Shown here: piece by piece, positions 46,657 to 58,290 of the stretch
Position numbering within the stretch: position 1 is the first letter of the stretch
How the letters are laid out: the number at the start of each line of letters is the position of its first letter
From: Sesamum alatum
Taxonomy: Eukaryota; Streptophyta; Magnoliopsida; Lamiales; Pedaliaceae
Length of the DNA: 64,000 nt
NCBI GenBank assembly: GCA_034509735.1
Contig: JACGWO010000012.1
Coordinates: 8,926,367 to 8,990,366, forward strand
Direction of reading: 5' to 3'
Position numbers and translations under genes: made by a program
Notes under the pieces: generated by a model
What the model was told of the DNA's origin: nothing
Databases searched by the model: none
What the model saw: only the letters and a program-made list of their open reading frames with translations

Positions 46657-48455
46657 CTCCCACTGAGTAAAAATCATAATAAACTATTTACTAATTATGA
46701 ATAAAATATTTCTATGTCCATATTAATGCTATATGCATGCAATCTTTTAATATAAATTAAATAAAATAAAATTAGGGCCACATGGGCTACACCAACATTT
46801 TGTGTACCATATTGAGATAATTTGACATGGTGGTAAGTAGCGAAACATATCTACAATAAAATCATACATGACCTTCCCAAAAATTGGCTAAGAAATATTT
46901 TTCAAAAAACATAAGTACATTGATATTAATCCTACTACATACATAAATCTAAAATAATTATATTATTTCACGACTTACTACATCACTATAAAAAATTGGG
47001 GATACCGCATTTACCCACCATTGTCACAAATATTATCCATCTATACTAATATATAAAGAAAAATCCCTCCACACTCATAAATGACGGTTTATGACATCAT
47101 GACACCATTTTTCTATTTTGCCGATAATACCCCAATAGTTAGTTTCTTTTCTTTTACTTTCTTCTTCTTTTTTTTAAATGTATTGTGTTGATTTATATAT
47201 ATATATATATATATATTTCTTATATTCAATAACTTTAAAGTGTGTATCTATACTAATATATAAAGAAAACCCCCTCCACACTCACAAATGACGGTTTATG
47301 ACACCATGACACTATTTTTTGATTTTGCCGATAATACCCCTATAGTTAGTTTCTTTTCTTTTATTCTCTTCTTCTTTTTTAAATGTAATGTATTGATTTA
47401 TATATATATATATATATATTTCTTATATTCAATAACTTTAAAGCGTGTAATATTATTATTTTATATGCACTCAGGGACGACGTGCTACGAGGGCTAATAA
47501 AAATAAAAAGATACTCACATAATATGTGTATCCAAATGTACTCCACATATTCATAACACAAAATCATGTTGCACATATTCAACAAAAACTGCACCGAATA
47601 TATACTTTTATGCAATTATTAAGGCATGTATATATATGTAATGAGAGCACTAATTATCATATTTATTACACCTAATTATGCTAGCATAAATTGCAATAAA
47701 AAATGATTGTAACAAAAATGGACATAAACTTTCTAAGTCATTCTCATTTTTTCTACTACACAAATGGAGAAAAAATATATATAAAATATTTAGACTTAAA
47801 AAAAAATAAAGTAATATTTTTCAAATGTCCAGAATGATCGCCCCATAAAATATATATATATTTTTTGAAAAAATCCTTTTTTTTTCCTGGCTGAAAATCG
47901 AATTTTCAAAAAAAATTAGAAAGAAACACAATAAACAGAGCCTTAGTTGTGCACTAGCCTATCGCATGCTCGACTCAAAACCAACCACCAAGGTGCCGCA
48001 TAATTGGAGCCAGCTTGGCACTGTGTGGCTGCCCACCTAGGCACGTGGTCAACGCCCGTGCCCAATTGGTGCCCTCAGTGCCAATCAACACCTTTCTTGG
48101 CTTGGAAATATTTTTTGGCGATGCTTTTCCAACGATTGTGTATTTTTTGATGAAAACTTATATCTTATACACCAACGATTGAATATTTTTTCATGATCTA
48201 TAATATGGCATAAAAATATCTTGATAAGAAACACATAATCAAGTTCAATTTTCTATTCAAAGAAAAAATAGATTTAAAAAACTAGGGTTTTGATTTTCTC
48301 CCAACCATGTGATCTCCACATCCAAATCTACATATAGTGAAAAATCAACGAAAACTTTTATGCTTTTAAATTAAAACGAATTTACCCTAAAACATCTAAG
48401 CATAAAAACAATATTCATGTTCAATCAAAAAATTTTAGCGAGACTAATTCATAGT
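46657..48455 (-). mobile_element. Copia remnant: polypurine tract and leader, no gag-pol
   Basis: On the minus strand a leader extends from the primer-binding site at 48456-48468 leftwards, and CAGTGGGAGATGG (about 46655-46668) resembles a copia polypurine tract. Between them I find no gag or pol motif, so this would be a deletion derivative or a non-autonomous copy. A GC-richer patch (47970-48115) occupies the same place as the GC island in the 12-18 kb Copia element, with similar A-rich flanking sequence. A 207-bp tandem duplication lies inside (separate entry). A CACTATAAAAAATTGGGG sequence at 46984 could be a stray CACTA end. Confidence 0.5.
47041..47447 (+). repeat. Tandem duplication, 207-bp unit, with Helitron-like start
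   Basis: Two adjacent copies (from 47041 and from 47248) share CTATACTAATATATAAAGAA, a central block with ATGACGGTTTATGAC, a T-rich tract, a TA microsatellite and TTCAATAACTTTAAAG. In both copies the start follows an A and reads TCTATACTAATATATAAAG, resembling plant Helitron 5' termini. No Helitron 3' hairpin or CTRR end was found. No gene. Confidence 0.6.
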
Positions 48456-48468
48456 GGCTCTGATACCA
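48456..48468 (-). other. tRNA-Met primer-binding site of a second Copia element
   Basis: On the minus strand TGGTATCAGAGCC follows the CA end of the adjacent LTR by one base, the same arrangement as at 17821-17834. Confidence 0.85.
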
Positions 48469-48469
48469 C

Positions 48470-49591
48470 TGCTGGAAAACAATGGGTAATTCATAGCCAT
48501 AATGATCTCGCATATAACAGATCTATGCGCACATGATATAATAAATTAACATGTAGGCATATAATCGTGGATCAGGTTAACCTATAGCAACAGAAGTATG
48601 TCGATCCACGTAACTGAATGTAGCTCGTCTACTAGCCTTTACTTTGATTGGATCACGAATATCTCTTCTTGTCATCTTTAAGATTATCCTCACAAACATC
48701 TTCAAGATCACCCATGATGGACCTTACTTCACTTGTTGTGCAAACCCACAAACTCGCTTTGGTGGATTACATCCAGAGCCACCCACTCATTTACACATCT
48801 CAAATCCATGGAGTCTATGGTGATGCTCCAATGAGGAATATGAAAATAAATAAAGAGAAAGAGTACTGGGGAGAGTATTTATGTTGTGATAACCTCATTT
48901 GTGGTATCACACTTGTGTATTTTGATCACAATTATTTAGCCTATTTATAAGTGTACCCACCCTTAATCCTAAGAGGAGTCCTTGTGCCAACATGTATATG
49001 GAGGACCACAAACTTTATCTTAGATACAGTCTATCCAAGAGGAGTTCTTATCTCACCAACCTCCATACATGCTCTAACTATATCTGAAATATGATTATTG
49101 TACAACTATGCTAGAAACCATAACTGCGTCAACCATGATCAAGTCATAGCTGTCCTATGCACAAAGCTACTTTGGAATCTCAAGTCTAAGGACTACTTAA
49201 TGCATTATTGTAACCTAGAAAAATCAAATCATATTGATCATGCCTTGATAGACTTCCGTATGACATCTCTTACGGACTGTTCAGTGTTGATAACTCTTTA
49301 TCGAGTACCCACCAAGTGTGTAGACGAGTGTGTAGACGTCACACGTTAGTCATCTACGAAACATGATACTCATCATATGAATGCAACACTTGAAAGTCTA
49401 TATAGAATATCAATGCCTCGTCTTGGTAGATTCTTGACTTGGAACGTTTTAGATCAAACCATAGAGGTTGATTTCATGATCATCATCACATGGTGCAACC
49501 CAACATCGTAGCTTCTCATGACCTAAGAGTTTTTACCAAATGCATACAAGCTAATTTATTTTAGGCATAATATGAAGTTGGCCAATGAACA
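48470..49591 (-). repeat. Copia-type LTR, family LTR3 (5' LTR)
   Basis: An LTR of about 1.12 kb in minus orientation, placed by the primer-binding site. Its outer half shares blocks with LTR1 and LTR2, for example TTCTTGACTTGGAACGTTTT and GGTTGATTTCATGATCATCA, so it is a third, shorter and more diverged member. Its outer end (CA near 49591) lies two bases from a CACTA terminus at 49594, so the boundary there is approximate. No gene is present. Confidence 0.7.
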
Positions 49592-49593
49592 AT

Positions 49594-50290
49594 CACTACA
49601 AAAAAACGCAAAATTTGGAGTGGATTTATGATCGTTCCAGTGCTCGTTCCCATTAGGAATGGTCATTGGAACTAATTCAAAAAGGATTCACGCCACTGGC
49701 GTCACATTTATCTTATATTCCATCCTTTAGTGTTGGAACAACATGACCATTATTACAATCGTCCCAATAATTGTGTTACAAGTTGTGTTTATAATCATAC
49801 AAAAAATATAACATAGTTTGGAATGTTTTTTTAATAATTGGAACGATCCACAAATGGTAAATCTGTACCGTTCCAAAGTTCAGTCCAACGGGCGTTGAAA
49901 TATGGGACATGAAAAAGATCATGCCAAAATGAGGTACAATTTGAGACGGTTTCAGTCCTTAGAGTGCTTGTATTACAATCCCCGTTCCTAAGTGTGGTAT
50001 TTATGGAATGTAGTTTGTGTTCCAAGTACCATTCTAACGTCAGTTATAATTTGACACGGCTTTAATAGATATAAAATATTGTATTACAAGACCTGGTCCA
50101 AATGCATTACAATGGCTTAATTTCAATGGCTAATTTTGTGTACCAAATACTGTTCCAGAACCCGTTCCTAAATGTGGTGCAACAACTATACTCTAATGGC
50201 TATTTTTGGAGTTCTAATTACCATTGCAGTGCATGTTCCTAAATTTCTTATATATGTTTCTTTAATTTTATTTTGTCTCACTCTCTCTCT
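49594..50290 (+). repeat. CACTA TIR and 5' subterminal zone
   Basis: After the TIR, variants of GGAACGG and CCGTTCC (such as CGTTCCA, GGAATGGT, GGAACGATC) recur in both orientations up to about 50240. The motif is the same as at 3842-4436 but more degraded. It is followed by a short TC-rich leader (50278-50310). Confidence 0.75.
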
Positions 50291-50495
50291 TGTATTCTTA
50301 TACAAATAATAATAAAGTTCATCAATCTCTCTCTAATTTTCATTGATCTTCGAAGCTGTTTTGGCTAGGTAACAACTTGAACCCTTCTTGGTCGATTAAA
50401 ATGCACGTTGTTAATTGGTTATACTTGTTCTACTTTGGTTGATTGAAATGCATGTCTGTAATAATATATATGTGTATATGTATGTGTATGATATC

Positions 50496-50790
50496 ATGTT
50501 AAGACAGTTGAGGAGATGGATGTATGATATGGGACCTACTGGGTGTTATGCCGGAGTTTAAGGATGATGTTACTGCATTTCTAGAATGGGCCAAGTCTCA
50601 GCATACATATATGGATGGCGAGAAGATTAAGTGTCCGTGTTAGAAGTACAAAAACAAAAGGTTTAAAACACCGTACGAGATAAATTTTGACTTGTTAATG
50701 AAAGGGTTTATGCAAGAATATTATAATTAGACTTCATGGCTAGGAGAGTGTGCAGGAGTACTTTGATGCCATGACCGCACCCCCTGTGCA
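50496..50790 (+). pseudogene. CACTA transposase-associated domain (degraded)
   Basis: From an ATG at 50496 the sequence matches the N-terminal domain at 3234-3554 (MLRQLRRWMYD, then a WAKSQHTYMDGEKIKCPC-like stretch) but with a frameshift after about 12 codons, a stop in place of one zinc ligand near 50641, and another stop near 50728. It is not functional. The region 50790-51030 is degenerate linker. Confidence 0.75.
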
Positions 50791-51029
50791 ACAGGAGCAA
50801 ACTTCAGCTGCTCAGGAGGAGGTAGTGCGCGCTGGGGTGATGCAACACATATGTTCGGTGCGGAGGATGGTTTTTGATGCCGCCGGATCGACTTTTTGGT
50901 GTTCTTATAACTAGGAGAGTGCGCCTGATGATGGTACAAGGTCCCCTCCTAATGCCGGACCTAGTTCATATTACGGCGGGCCCCCCCTATGATTATGTGT
51001 CTGGGTAGTTAAATTATTTTTTTGATGTA

Positions 51030-51930
51030 GTGCATACTACCGACCAGCCGTTGTGGAACTGTTACACCCAATCTCAGTTGGCGATGGTTGTTGGTTTGGT
51101 GAATATCAAGACTGAGGGCAATTTTTCCAAGCGAACATGTGATCAACTGTCCCAGCGGGCTAATAATATATTGCCCTGCGGTCACACCCTGCCCCTCGAT
51201 TACTACAGTACGAAAAAGTTGATAAGAGACTTGGATTTACCTGTTGAGAAGATTGATGCGTGTAAGAATGGTTGCATGTTGTATTGGAAGGACGATATCA
51301 ATATGGATTACTGCAAGTTTTTTGGAGAACCTAGGTACAAGCCGACCAGGGAGCAAAATCCTAGCTACAAGAAGACCCTGTGTGCATTCTTAGGTACTTG
51401 CCGCTTACCCATCGACTGTAGAGGTGGTATGCTTCGGAAGCGACTATGAGTACATGAGCCAACTATTAAATGGAGGAGAGATCCATGGGCCATCCATCTG
51501 ATGCAGAGGCATGAAGGAATTTCGACTATCCCGATCTTTTAGTAGAGACTGGGGTTGTGCATGGATGAGTTCGTACCACACAGGCAGTATGGTCGTACTT
51601 ACTCATGTTGGCCTCTTATACTTATACCATACAATCTCTCACCGGGAATGTGCATGAAGTCTGAGTATATGTTCCTGATGATGGTGATCCCCAACCCTTC
51701 TAATCCCAAGCGTCTGATCAATGTGTACCTGGACTCGTTGATTGAGGAGTTGTAGAATTTGTGGCATGTGGATTTACGGACGCACGGTAATGCCACAAAT
51801 TGGGCATTCATGATGCGCGCCGCATTGATGTGGACCGCCGCATTGAAGACGAGGAGCACATGAAGAAGTGGATCGGCATTGGAGTAACGACCATCAAGCC
51901 GATCTTCTATTATATGAGTTTTTCTCAATC
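51030..51930 (+). pseudogene. CACTA TNP2-like transposase (degraded)
   Basis: Homologous to the transposase at 2015-2991. An open stretch at 51030-51449 includes LDYYSTKKLIRDLDLPVEKI and NGCMLYWKDDINMDYCKFFG (the last Cys of the CKFCG pair is Phe here). A second at 51555-51755 includes CMDEFVPHRQYGRTYSCWPL, where the conserved CTDGF Asp lies next to changed residues, and MCMKSEYMFLMMVIPNPSN. Several stops and frame changes occur between and after these. Homology ends near 51905. Confidence 0.85.
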
Positions 51931-52660
51931 TTTCTCCTTAGCTTTAGTGCTCGTTAGGATGAACTAATCTTTTTTGGTGCTATGGCTTATGGAAAACCTA
52001 ATTGATACAATGTGTTAAGTATTTTTTGGAATAATCTATTTTTTATTTTATTTTGGCATATCCATGAATTATTGTGCTTGTTGCTATTATTTGAGAGCTT
52101 GATCACCTCTTAAAGTTTACTAATTGTGTTGATGAACTGAGAGGGAATTTAGCATAGTGGATATAATAATTCATGGTGTGGATTGAATGATGTGTAGACA
52201 TACATAAGCATGATCCATCTGGTTAATAGATTTTTCATAGATCCTAATGCAATATTATCACGAGCTTTAGAAAGGAGAGATCCACTAATTCCTTGATTGT
52301 AATAGGTTTGGTATAACTCGAGAGAGTATACCGAATTAAACTAGGAAAAACCTCAGTATGTGAAAGTGCTCGTCTATTCGATTAATCTATTAATATTGCA
52401 TTCATTGTATTGATTAGGTGGACCTATACCCGTTGCACCTTTTCTATATCTGCGTTTCTCTCCAACGTGTTAATCTTCCGTAGTTGCTTTCATTGATTTC
52501 TTGTAGTTACTGTAAATCATCCAAACTTTTCGGTCATCCAAATAATTAGGGGTTAGTTATAATTGTGGTAATTAGTTCGTTAAATCCTCATGGGTTCGAT
52601 ATCTTTTATACTACTTGATAGTTAGTTCACTTGCTAGTGACCTATACGCATGTTTGCAAT
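51905..52660. other. Insertion between TNP2 and DUF4218 regions, possibly a decayed LTR
   Basis: This 750-bp stretch is not transposase. Its right part (GGGTTCGATATCTTTTATAC, then a run ending TTTGCAATCAACG) resembles the start of some plant gypsy LTRs, but I could not find both ends or a target duplication. No gene. Confidence 0.35.
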
Positions 52661-52784
52661 CAACGTGGGAGGGCCCGTGCAATGCATGTGGATGTATCCA
52701 TTTGAAAGATAAGTACACGAGAAAATGTAGGTTTTTTTTTTAATAGTTCTATTCTCATCCATAATTTAATAAATATTCGTACCA

Positions 52785-53110
52785 ATAGATTCCTACGCGA
52801 TTTGAAGAAGAAGGTGAAGAACAAAACATACGTTGAGGCGTCAATTTTGGAGGCATACATTGTCGAAGAAATTGGGTTATTCACTTCCCACTACTTTGAG
52901 TTGCACGTTCTTTGAAAATGAAGCAAGCCCGGTAGAAATTATGATCTGACGAGCAATGATGATAGAATCCAAATGTCTATTTTCAACCACCCCACCGAGC
53001 AAGTGGTGCCTCAAAAAAGACGTGGCTCATTAGTTTAGAACTTCACATAATCGAGACGTACGTCTTGTGCAACTGTGAAGTAATCACGCCATACTATGAG
53101 TAAGTGTACA
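52785..53110 (+). pseudogene. CACTA transposase C-terminal region, DUF4218-like
   Basis: The translation contains KNKTYVEASILEAYIVEEIG followed by FTSHYFE, the pattern of DUF4218 that follows the TNP2 core in plant CACTA proteins. A stop comes at about 52914, and later stops show decay. The bases 53111-53377 are AT-rich, with a poly-T tract, and may be an intron. Confidence 0.65.
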
Positions 53111-53377
53111 GATACATATATATGATTTTTTGAAATCATGAGAGTTTGAACATATAAATTTACATGTATCCTTTTTTTTTTTTTTTATGGCAAGTCGTTC
53201 TTGAATGAACTCTACGAGCACCACCATTAGAGGACCCAAACATTCATGAAATAGTAGCAATTGAATTTAAGGATTGATTCAAATGTCATGTAACTGTCAA
53301 ACCTAATATATTGTACATGTGTTATAATTAACTATGAAACAGTTATTTTTAAATCGTCTCTGCTATGTGAATTGTAG

Positions 53378-54075
53378 GTGAAACCCGAATTGAACTACAC
53401 AGACAACGAGTTGTTGGAGTTGCATTATTGGGGTCCTAGGGCAAAGGTGACGACGTTCCCGTGTTACTTTCTAAATGGTTACAATTTCACAGAACGTCAC
53501 AATGTCGATAAGTCAACTATGAATTGTGGGGTATGTGTGAAAAGCTCATCATATGCAGACACGGACATTGACTTCTATGGGATACTCGAAGAGATAATTT
53601 AGTTGTATTATCCACTTATTCAGGACAAGCACATCATTTTGTTCAAGTGTTGCTGGATCGATCCGGTAAGAGGTATGAAGATACACCCTTGTTATCACCT
53701 CGTTGATGTAAATTTCAAAAAGGTGTACCAAACGGATGAGTCATTCATAATGGCACAACAAGCTATACAAGTCACTACATAGAGTATCTGAGCATGAAGA
53801 GAGACAAAGCTGGCTGGATGACTGTTTGCAAAACAAAGGTTCGAGGAGTAGTTGATGACTCTCGATGGACCAATGTCGCATATCAGCTAGAGGGAGTCAT
53901 AAAGCGTACAACTTGCATGATCCAAATAGTATATAATTAGTCGTTGATCTTTCTGTGGCACATCAACAGGCAACAGGTACATCCCGCTCGACAAATGGTA
54001 AATATGATGATGAAGATGACGAAGACAACGGAGATAGCTTCGAGGATTATGAAACTGAAGAAGACCATGATTGAG
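53378..54075 (+). pseudogene. CACTA transposase C-terminal region, DUF4216-like
   Basis: An open stretch of 74 codons (53378-53602) has ELHYWGPRAKVTTFPCYFLN and DTDIDFYGILEEII, then a TAG, and continues with IILFKCCWIDPVRGMKIHP and HLVDVNFKKVYQTDESFIMA. This is the DUF4216 pattern at the C-terminus of CACTA transposases. The end near 54040-54075 is very acidic (DDEDDEDNGD). At least two stops are present. Confidence 0.8.
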
Positions 54076-54133
54076 TGTCTAGTGTTTAGTTATTGTTTCA
54101 ATTTGTAATGAAAATTTAAGTTTATATATTGTA

Positions 54134-55540
54134 TTAATTATATATTTTTAAAAAATAAGATAATTTTAGAACGGTATAAATGTAAACAGTATGACTACAA
54201 AAATCGTTCCAACATGAACGGGTATTTTTTAGAAATTTGCTATATGAACGATTTTTTTGAATTTCACTGTTCCAACACCTGTTCAAATGTAAACATAACA
54301 TTTGTTTTTTAAAAAAGGTGAAAAATCCTAATATTGGAACAGTTATTTCAATGTGTCTGTTCCGAACCCAGTTCAAAGATATTTTAGTATGGCGGTTTCT
54401 GCAAAAAAGGTGAGAAATTTAGAACTAGGAACAATAACCTTCAATTTGCCTGTTCCAGATCCAGTTCCAAAATTATTTAGTATGACGCCTTCTGAAAAAT
54501 AGGGGAAAATTTAACTCTTGGAACAGTTAAAATATACTAAACCATTCCTAATTTTATTTTCTAAGTACCACTTCTACTTCTATTCACCAGCTATTCCAAT
54601 AGCTAAATTATCCTAAATCGTTCCAAAATGTGTATTAAAAATGTCTATGGTACGTTCGGGTTATGATATCTGAACATCCGCGAGCCGGATTAATGCCAAA
54701 CTTAAACACGTATAAGATTATGTCTATTTCAATATATCTAATGGTCTGATTTAAAATCACATGGCCTGATTGAAGGTTGCACCATTTTGAATCTCCCTCA
54801 TAGTGGACCTGATACGATATCACGATATCCGTGTACCAAAATTGTCCAAAACTTCATCAAATGTATTATTTTGTCTATTTAACTATATCTAACGGTCTGA
54901 TCAAAATTTTGACAATCTGATTAGGCGATGCATTTCACAATGTAAGATGCTAGTTACATCTATGTAATACTAACAAATTTGAATATACAAATATACTTCA
55001 TATTGTGAACATATATCAATCTTATGTAAAATGTTTTATGTTTTCAATTGTCTTAATCCACACAATATATATTTTTCTTCGCTCATTAATGTGTTAGGTA
55101 CGTTTTTTTTTAATTTTTATTTATTTATTTATGAAAAAGGAATAGTTATTTGGAACTTTATTAAGAATCATTTGTTAACAAATAGGAACGGATTTTGCAT
55201 ATGGATCTTTATACGATGTCGTTTACATATGACTATTTATTTGCTTAAGCTTAAACAATGTCGTCCTAATATTCTAAACTCTATTAGGAACGATGTGGGA
55301 CGGCTTTTACTAATATATGGCCGTCCTAATCTATTTGCTTAAGTTTAAACGATGTCATCTATGTATTAGAACTCCATGTATTAGGAATGGTCCGTGGAAT
55401 GGTTGTCTTAATATAACTAAGGTCGTTCCAATCTATTTGCTTAACGATGTCTTCTAGGTATTAAACACCTATTTGGAATGACCGTTGGAACAATTATAAT
55501 ATTTTATGACTGTTCTAAAATTTTAGTATAAATTTCAACT
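54134..55540. repeat. Internal zones of subterminal-type repeats
   Basis: Between about 54165 and 54620, and again at about 55180-55500, variants of GGAACGG, GTTCCAA and CGTTCCA recur in both orientations, like CACTA subterminal arrays but in the middle of the element. Between them, 54700-54930 holds a duplicated block (TCTAATGGTCTGATT and TCTAACGGTCTGATC). This suggests that one CACTA end was trapped inside another copy, or an internal duplication. No TIR is visible at the inner edges. Confidence 0.55.
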
Positions 55541-56554
55541 TAGCAGTTTTTTTCCCTCACTCTTCACCTCTCTTTCTATGTATTCCCTCCCTCCCCCTTC
55601 ATAATCTTTTTGACACACTTTCCCCCATCTCTCACTTTGAAACCCTCTTCCCCCCTCCCTTCGACGCACATCTGTGCTGCAACTGGAGGGGTTTCTACCG
55701 GAGTAGGAAGCCGAGGGCTACTCGTGCCTATTGTTGTTGGATGGAAACATAGATGTTTGTTGAAATTTCTAATTGTTAATTTTTTGAAAATTAACGTGAA
55801 TATTTTTCTGCAATGTATATTGTTAATTTTTTGAAATGTATATTTTTATTTTTATGATTATTTCACAAAACTTTCTGAAATTGTTGATGAATTTATTTTT
55901 CTTAAAATTATTTCTCTCTCTCTCTCTCTCTAAATTTACCAGTAATTTTCTGCTATTTTATGCAACAAAAAGTTCCTACAATTTTCTATAATTTTATGTT
56001 ATTTTAGGAAATTTATGTAATTTTTTTTTGTGAAATTTAATTATGTTGAAATGTTATTGAGATGTTGAAAATATTTTTACTGTAATTAGGAAAATTAGAA
56101 AAATAGAAAAATAATTTTTCTATAGTTTTTGAGTTATTTTTCTTTTTTCATAATCTAGTTGTCTGGTTTCCTAATATGACTAGTTTTCTGTAATTTCTGA
56201 TATAAAATTGAAAATCTCTAAATTTCTGAAATATCTCAGAAATTTTCTATTTCATTTGGGAGTAAAAAGTATTTTTAACATTTTCTATAATTAATAAAAA
56301 CCAAAAAATTATTAAAAACTGTTTGAGTTTTTTTTTTTTTTTAAATTTTTTTATGAAATTATTGATGTAAAATATTGATGGAAATTAGTAAAACTATTTT
56401 AATATTTTTTTTTTGATTATTCTAAAATTTTTTTGTTATTTTTACTATATTTACTATTAACTTTTTTAAAAATTATGTTATTTTAACAATATTTTATCCA
56501 CATATTACATTTTTTATTATTTCTGGTTAATTGTTGATGAAATTATATTTAGTA
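55541..56554. other. AT-rich spacer inside the CACTA element
   Basis: A pyrimidine-rich stretch (55550-55680) is followed by poly-T-rich, AT-rich sequence with a TC microsatellite near 55914. No gene is recognised. It may be the promoter, leader or introns of the downstream gene. Confidence 0.5.
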
Positions 56555-57350
56555 TAGGAGTTTCTTTTGCTAAATAATAGTGGATGGAACTTGGCAAAGT
56601 TGCAGACTATTTTCTGTGAAGAGGATGTGGAATGCATTTCTTCGATCCTAGTTAATCCATGTGCTGGTCCTAATACCTTAATTTGGCATTACACTGGTCT
56701 GGGCAAATTCAGTGGTAAGAGTGCTTATAATCTTGTTGGTCGGGAAAGTGCATGTTTGCATTGTGAGCTGGTGGAACATTTTGGGTCTCAAGCTGTTTCA
56801 GGTTGGCAATTCTTGCGGAATGTTCGACTCCCTGGTAGGATTTAGCATTTGTGTTGGCATTTGTGTCAAGGGGCTCTACCTCTTCGAACTCACTTGCGTC
56901 GTCACCATATTGTGGTTGATGAGATGTGTCTAGTTTGTGGTTAGGATGTTGAATCGACAGAGCATCTATTCCTGCATTGTGATTTTGCTAGGCAGTGTTA
57001 GGCTTTGTTGGGGATTCCTTGGGTTGTGATTTCGGTTTGGGAGGTGTTTGTGGAGGAATGGCTGCAACATCTTTGGGAGAAGTGTACTGTTGAGCAATTT
57101 CAGAGGGCAATGACCTTAATCTCGGGAATCTGGGGTTATAGGAATAAACTCTTTTTTGAGGGAATACGTGGTTCTTTGGCTTCTACTGTTCAGTTTGTGC
57201 ATGCTTATCTTCAGCACTTCGCCGAAGCTCAATTGCAGAAGAAGTTGGCTCGTGGGTTCAGTTGCTTCATGGTTGTTTGTTTTGTTCGTTGTGCTGCATA
57301 TGTTGTTTGCTGGTAAATTGGATGCTTATTATGTGTACTTCGCGATTTTG
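56555..57350 (+). pseudogene. LINE 3' end: reverse-transcriptase zinc-binding domain
   Basis: The translation resembles the zf-RVT domain at the C-terminus of plant L1-type LINE ORF2: KFSGKSAYNLVGRE, WQFLRNVRLPGRI, then in another frame CLVCG followed by ESTEHLFLHCDFA, and later ISGIWGYRNKLFFEG. Frame changes occur near 56840, 56943 and 57000, so it is dead. The polymerase part is absent, consistent with a 5'-truncated insertion. No poly-A tail is obvious; a MITE starts at 57363. Confidence 0.8.
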
Positions 57351-57362
57351 GCTTTTATATAT

Positions 57363-57798
57363 GGGATAACTACACTCCCTTTTTTCTGAGGTTTGGTGTA
57401 ATTACACGTAGACCCCTTGTGGTTTGAAGAATTACATGTAATGCCCTTGAGATTTGCTTCTGTCTAACAAATAGATCCTTCTATCAGTTAAAATTCTCCG
57501 AATTTAATTACATTAACAAAAAAGTGAATGAAAATCAATATTTACCCTCGATTGACTTATTAATGACTTAATACAGGCCAAACAAATCTTTTATGACTAA
57601 ACTATCCTTATAACGGTGAAGATATACCTCCTCTCATGCATTAACGTGTGACGGTATATAAGGGTAGTTTGGTCATAAAAAAAATTGTTTGCCCAACAAT
57701 AAGTCAGTAATAAATCAATCGATGACAAATATCACCTTTAATTCACTTGTCTTCGTGTAATTATATCAAACCTCAAGGAAGAAGAGTGTAATTATACA
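57363..57798. mobile_element. MITE with imperfect inverted repeats of about 46 bp
   Basis: The left end (GGGATAACTACACTCCC, with a GAGGTTTGGTGTAATTACAC block inside) is the inverted complement of the right end, at about 80% identity. The flanks TTTATATAT (57354-57362) and TTAATATAT (57799-57807) differ at one of nine positions, so a 9-bp target duplication is likely. It is related in terminal sequence to the MITE at 61542-61824. Non-coding. Confidence 0.65.
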
Positions 57799-58290
57799 TT
57801 AATATATAGTTCTTTCTATTTCAAAAAAGTATTTGTTTAATGTTTTGGGAAATTTTTCGGTTTGAATTTTCTATATATTGAAATGTTGAATATATGCATT
57901 ATCTAGTGGTATGAATTGATGGAAAATGATGAATTATAAAAATTGTTGAAATTTGATGAAATTCAATGTAATTTAATTTAATGTAATATTGGGATTAGGA
58001 AAATATTGACACTTAAACAATTATGAAAATATTAATGTAATATACTTTATAATATATAAAATTATAATATATATTTATATTTATATTTAGAAGAGATATA
58101 GGAAAAATTACATTAATTAGTTAGGATAATTTGATTAATTACATAATCATTAGAATAATTAGATAATCATTAGAATATTTAGCATAATGAGAAGAATTAC
58201 GAAATTTGACAAAACTATAATAATTAATTTTTTTATTAATTATATTAATTATAAAAATTTAGAAACTAATATTTACTATAATTTTATAGA
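57799..58290. other. AT-rich sequence upstream of the CACTA second gene
   Basis: AT-rich, no gene seen. It probably contains the leader or an intron of the Ptta-like gene that follows. Confidence 0.4.
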
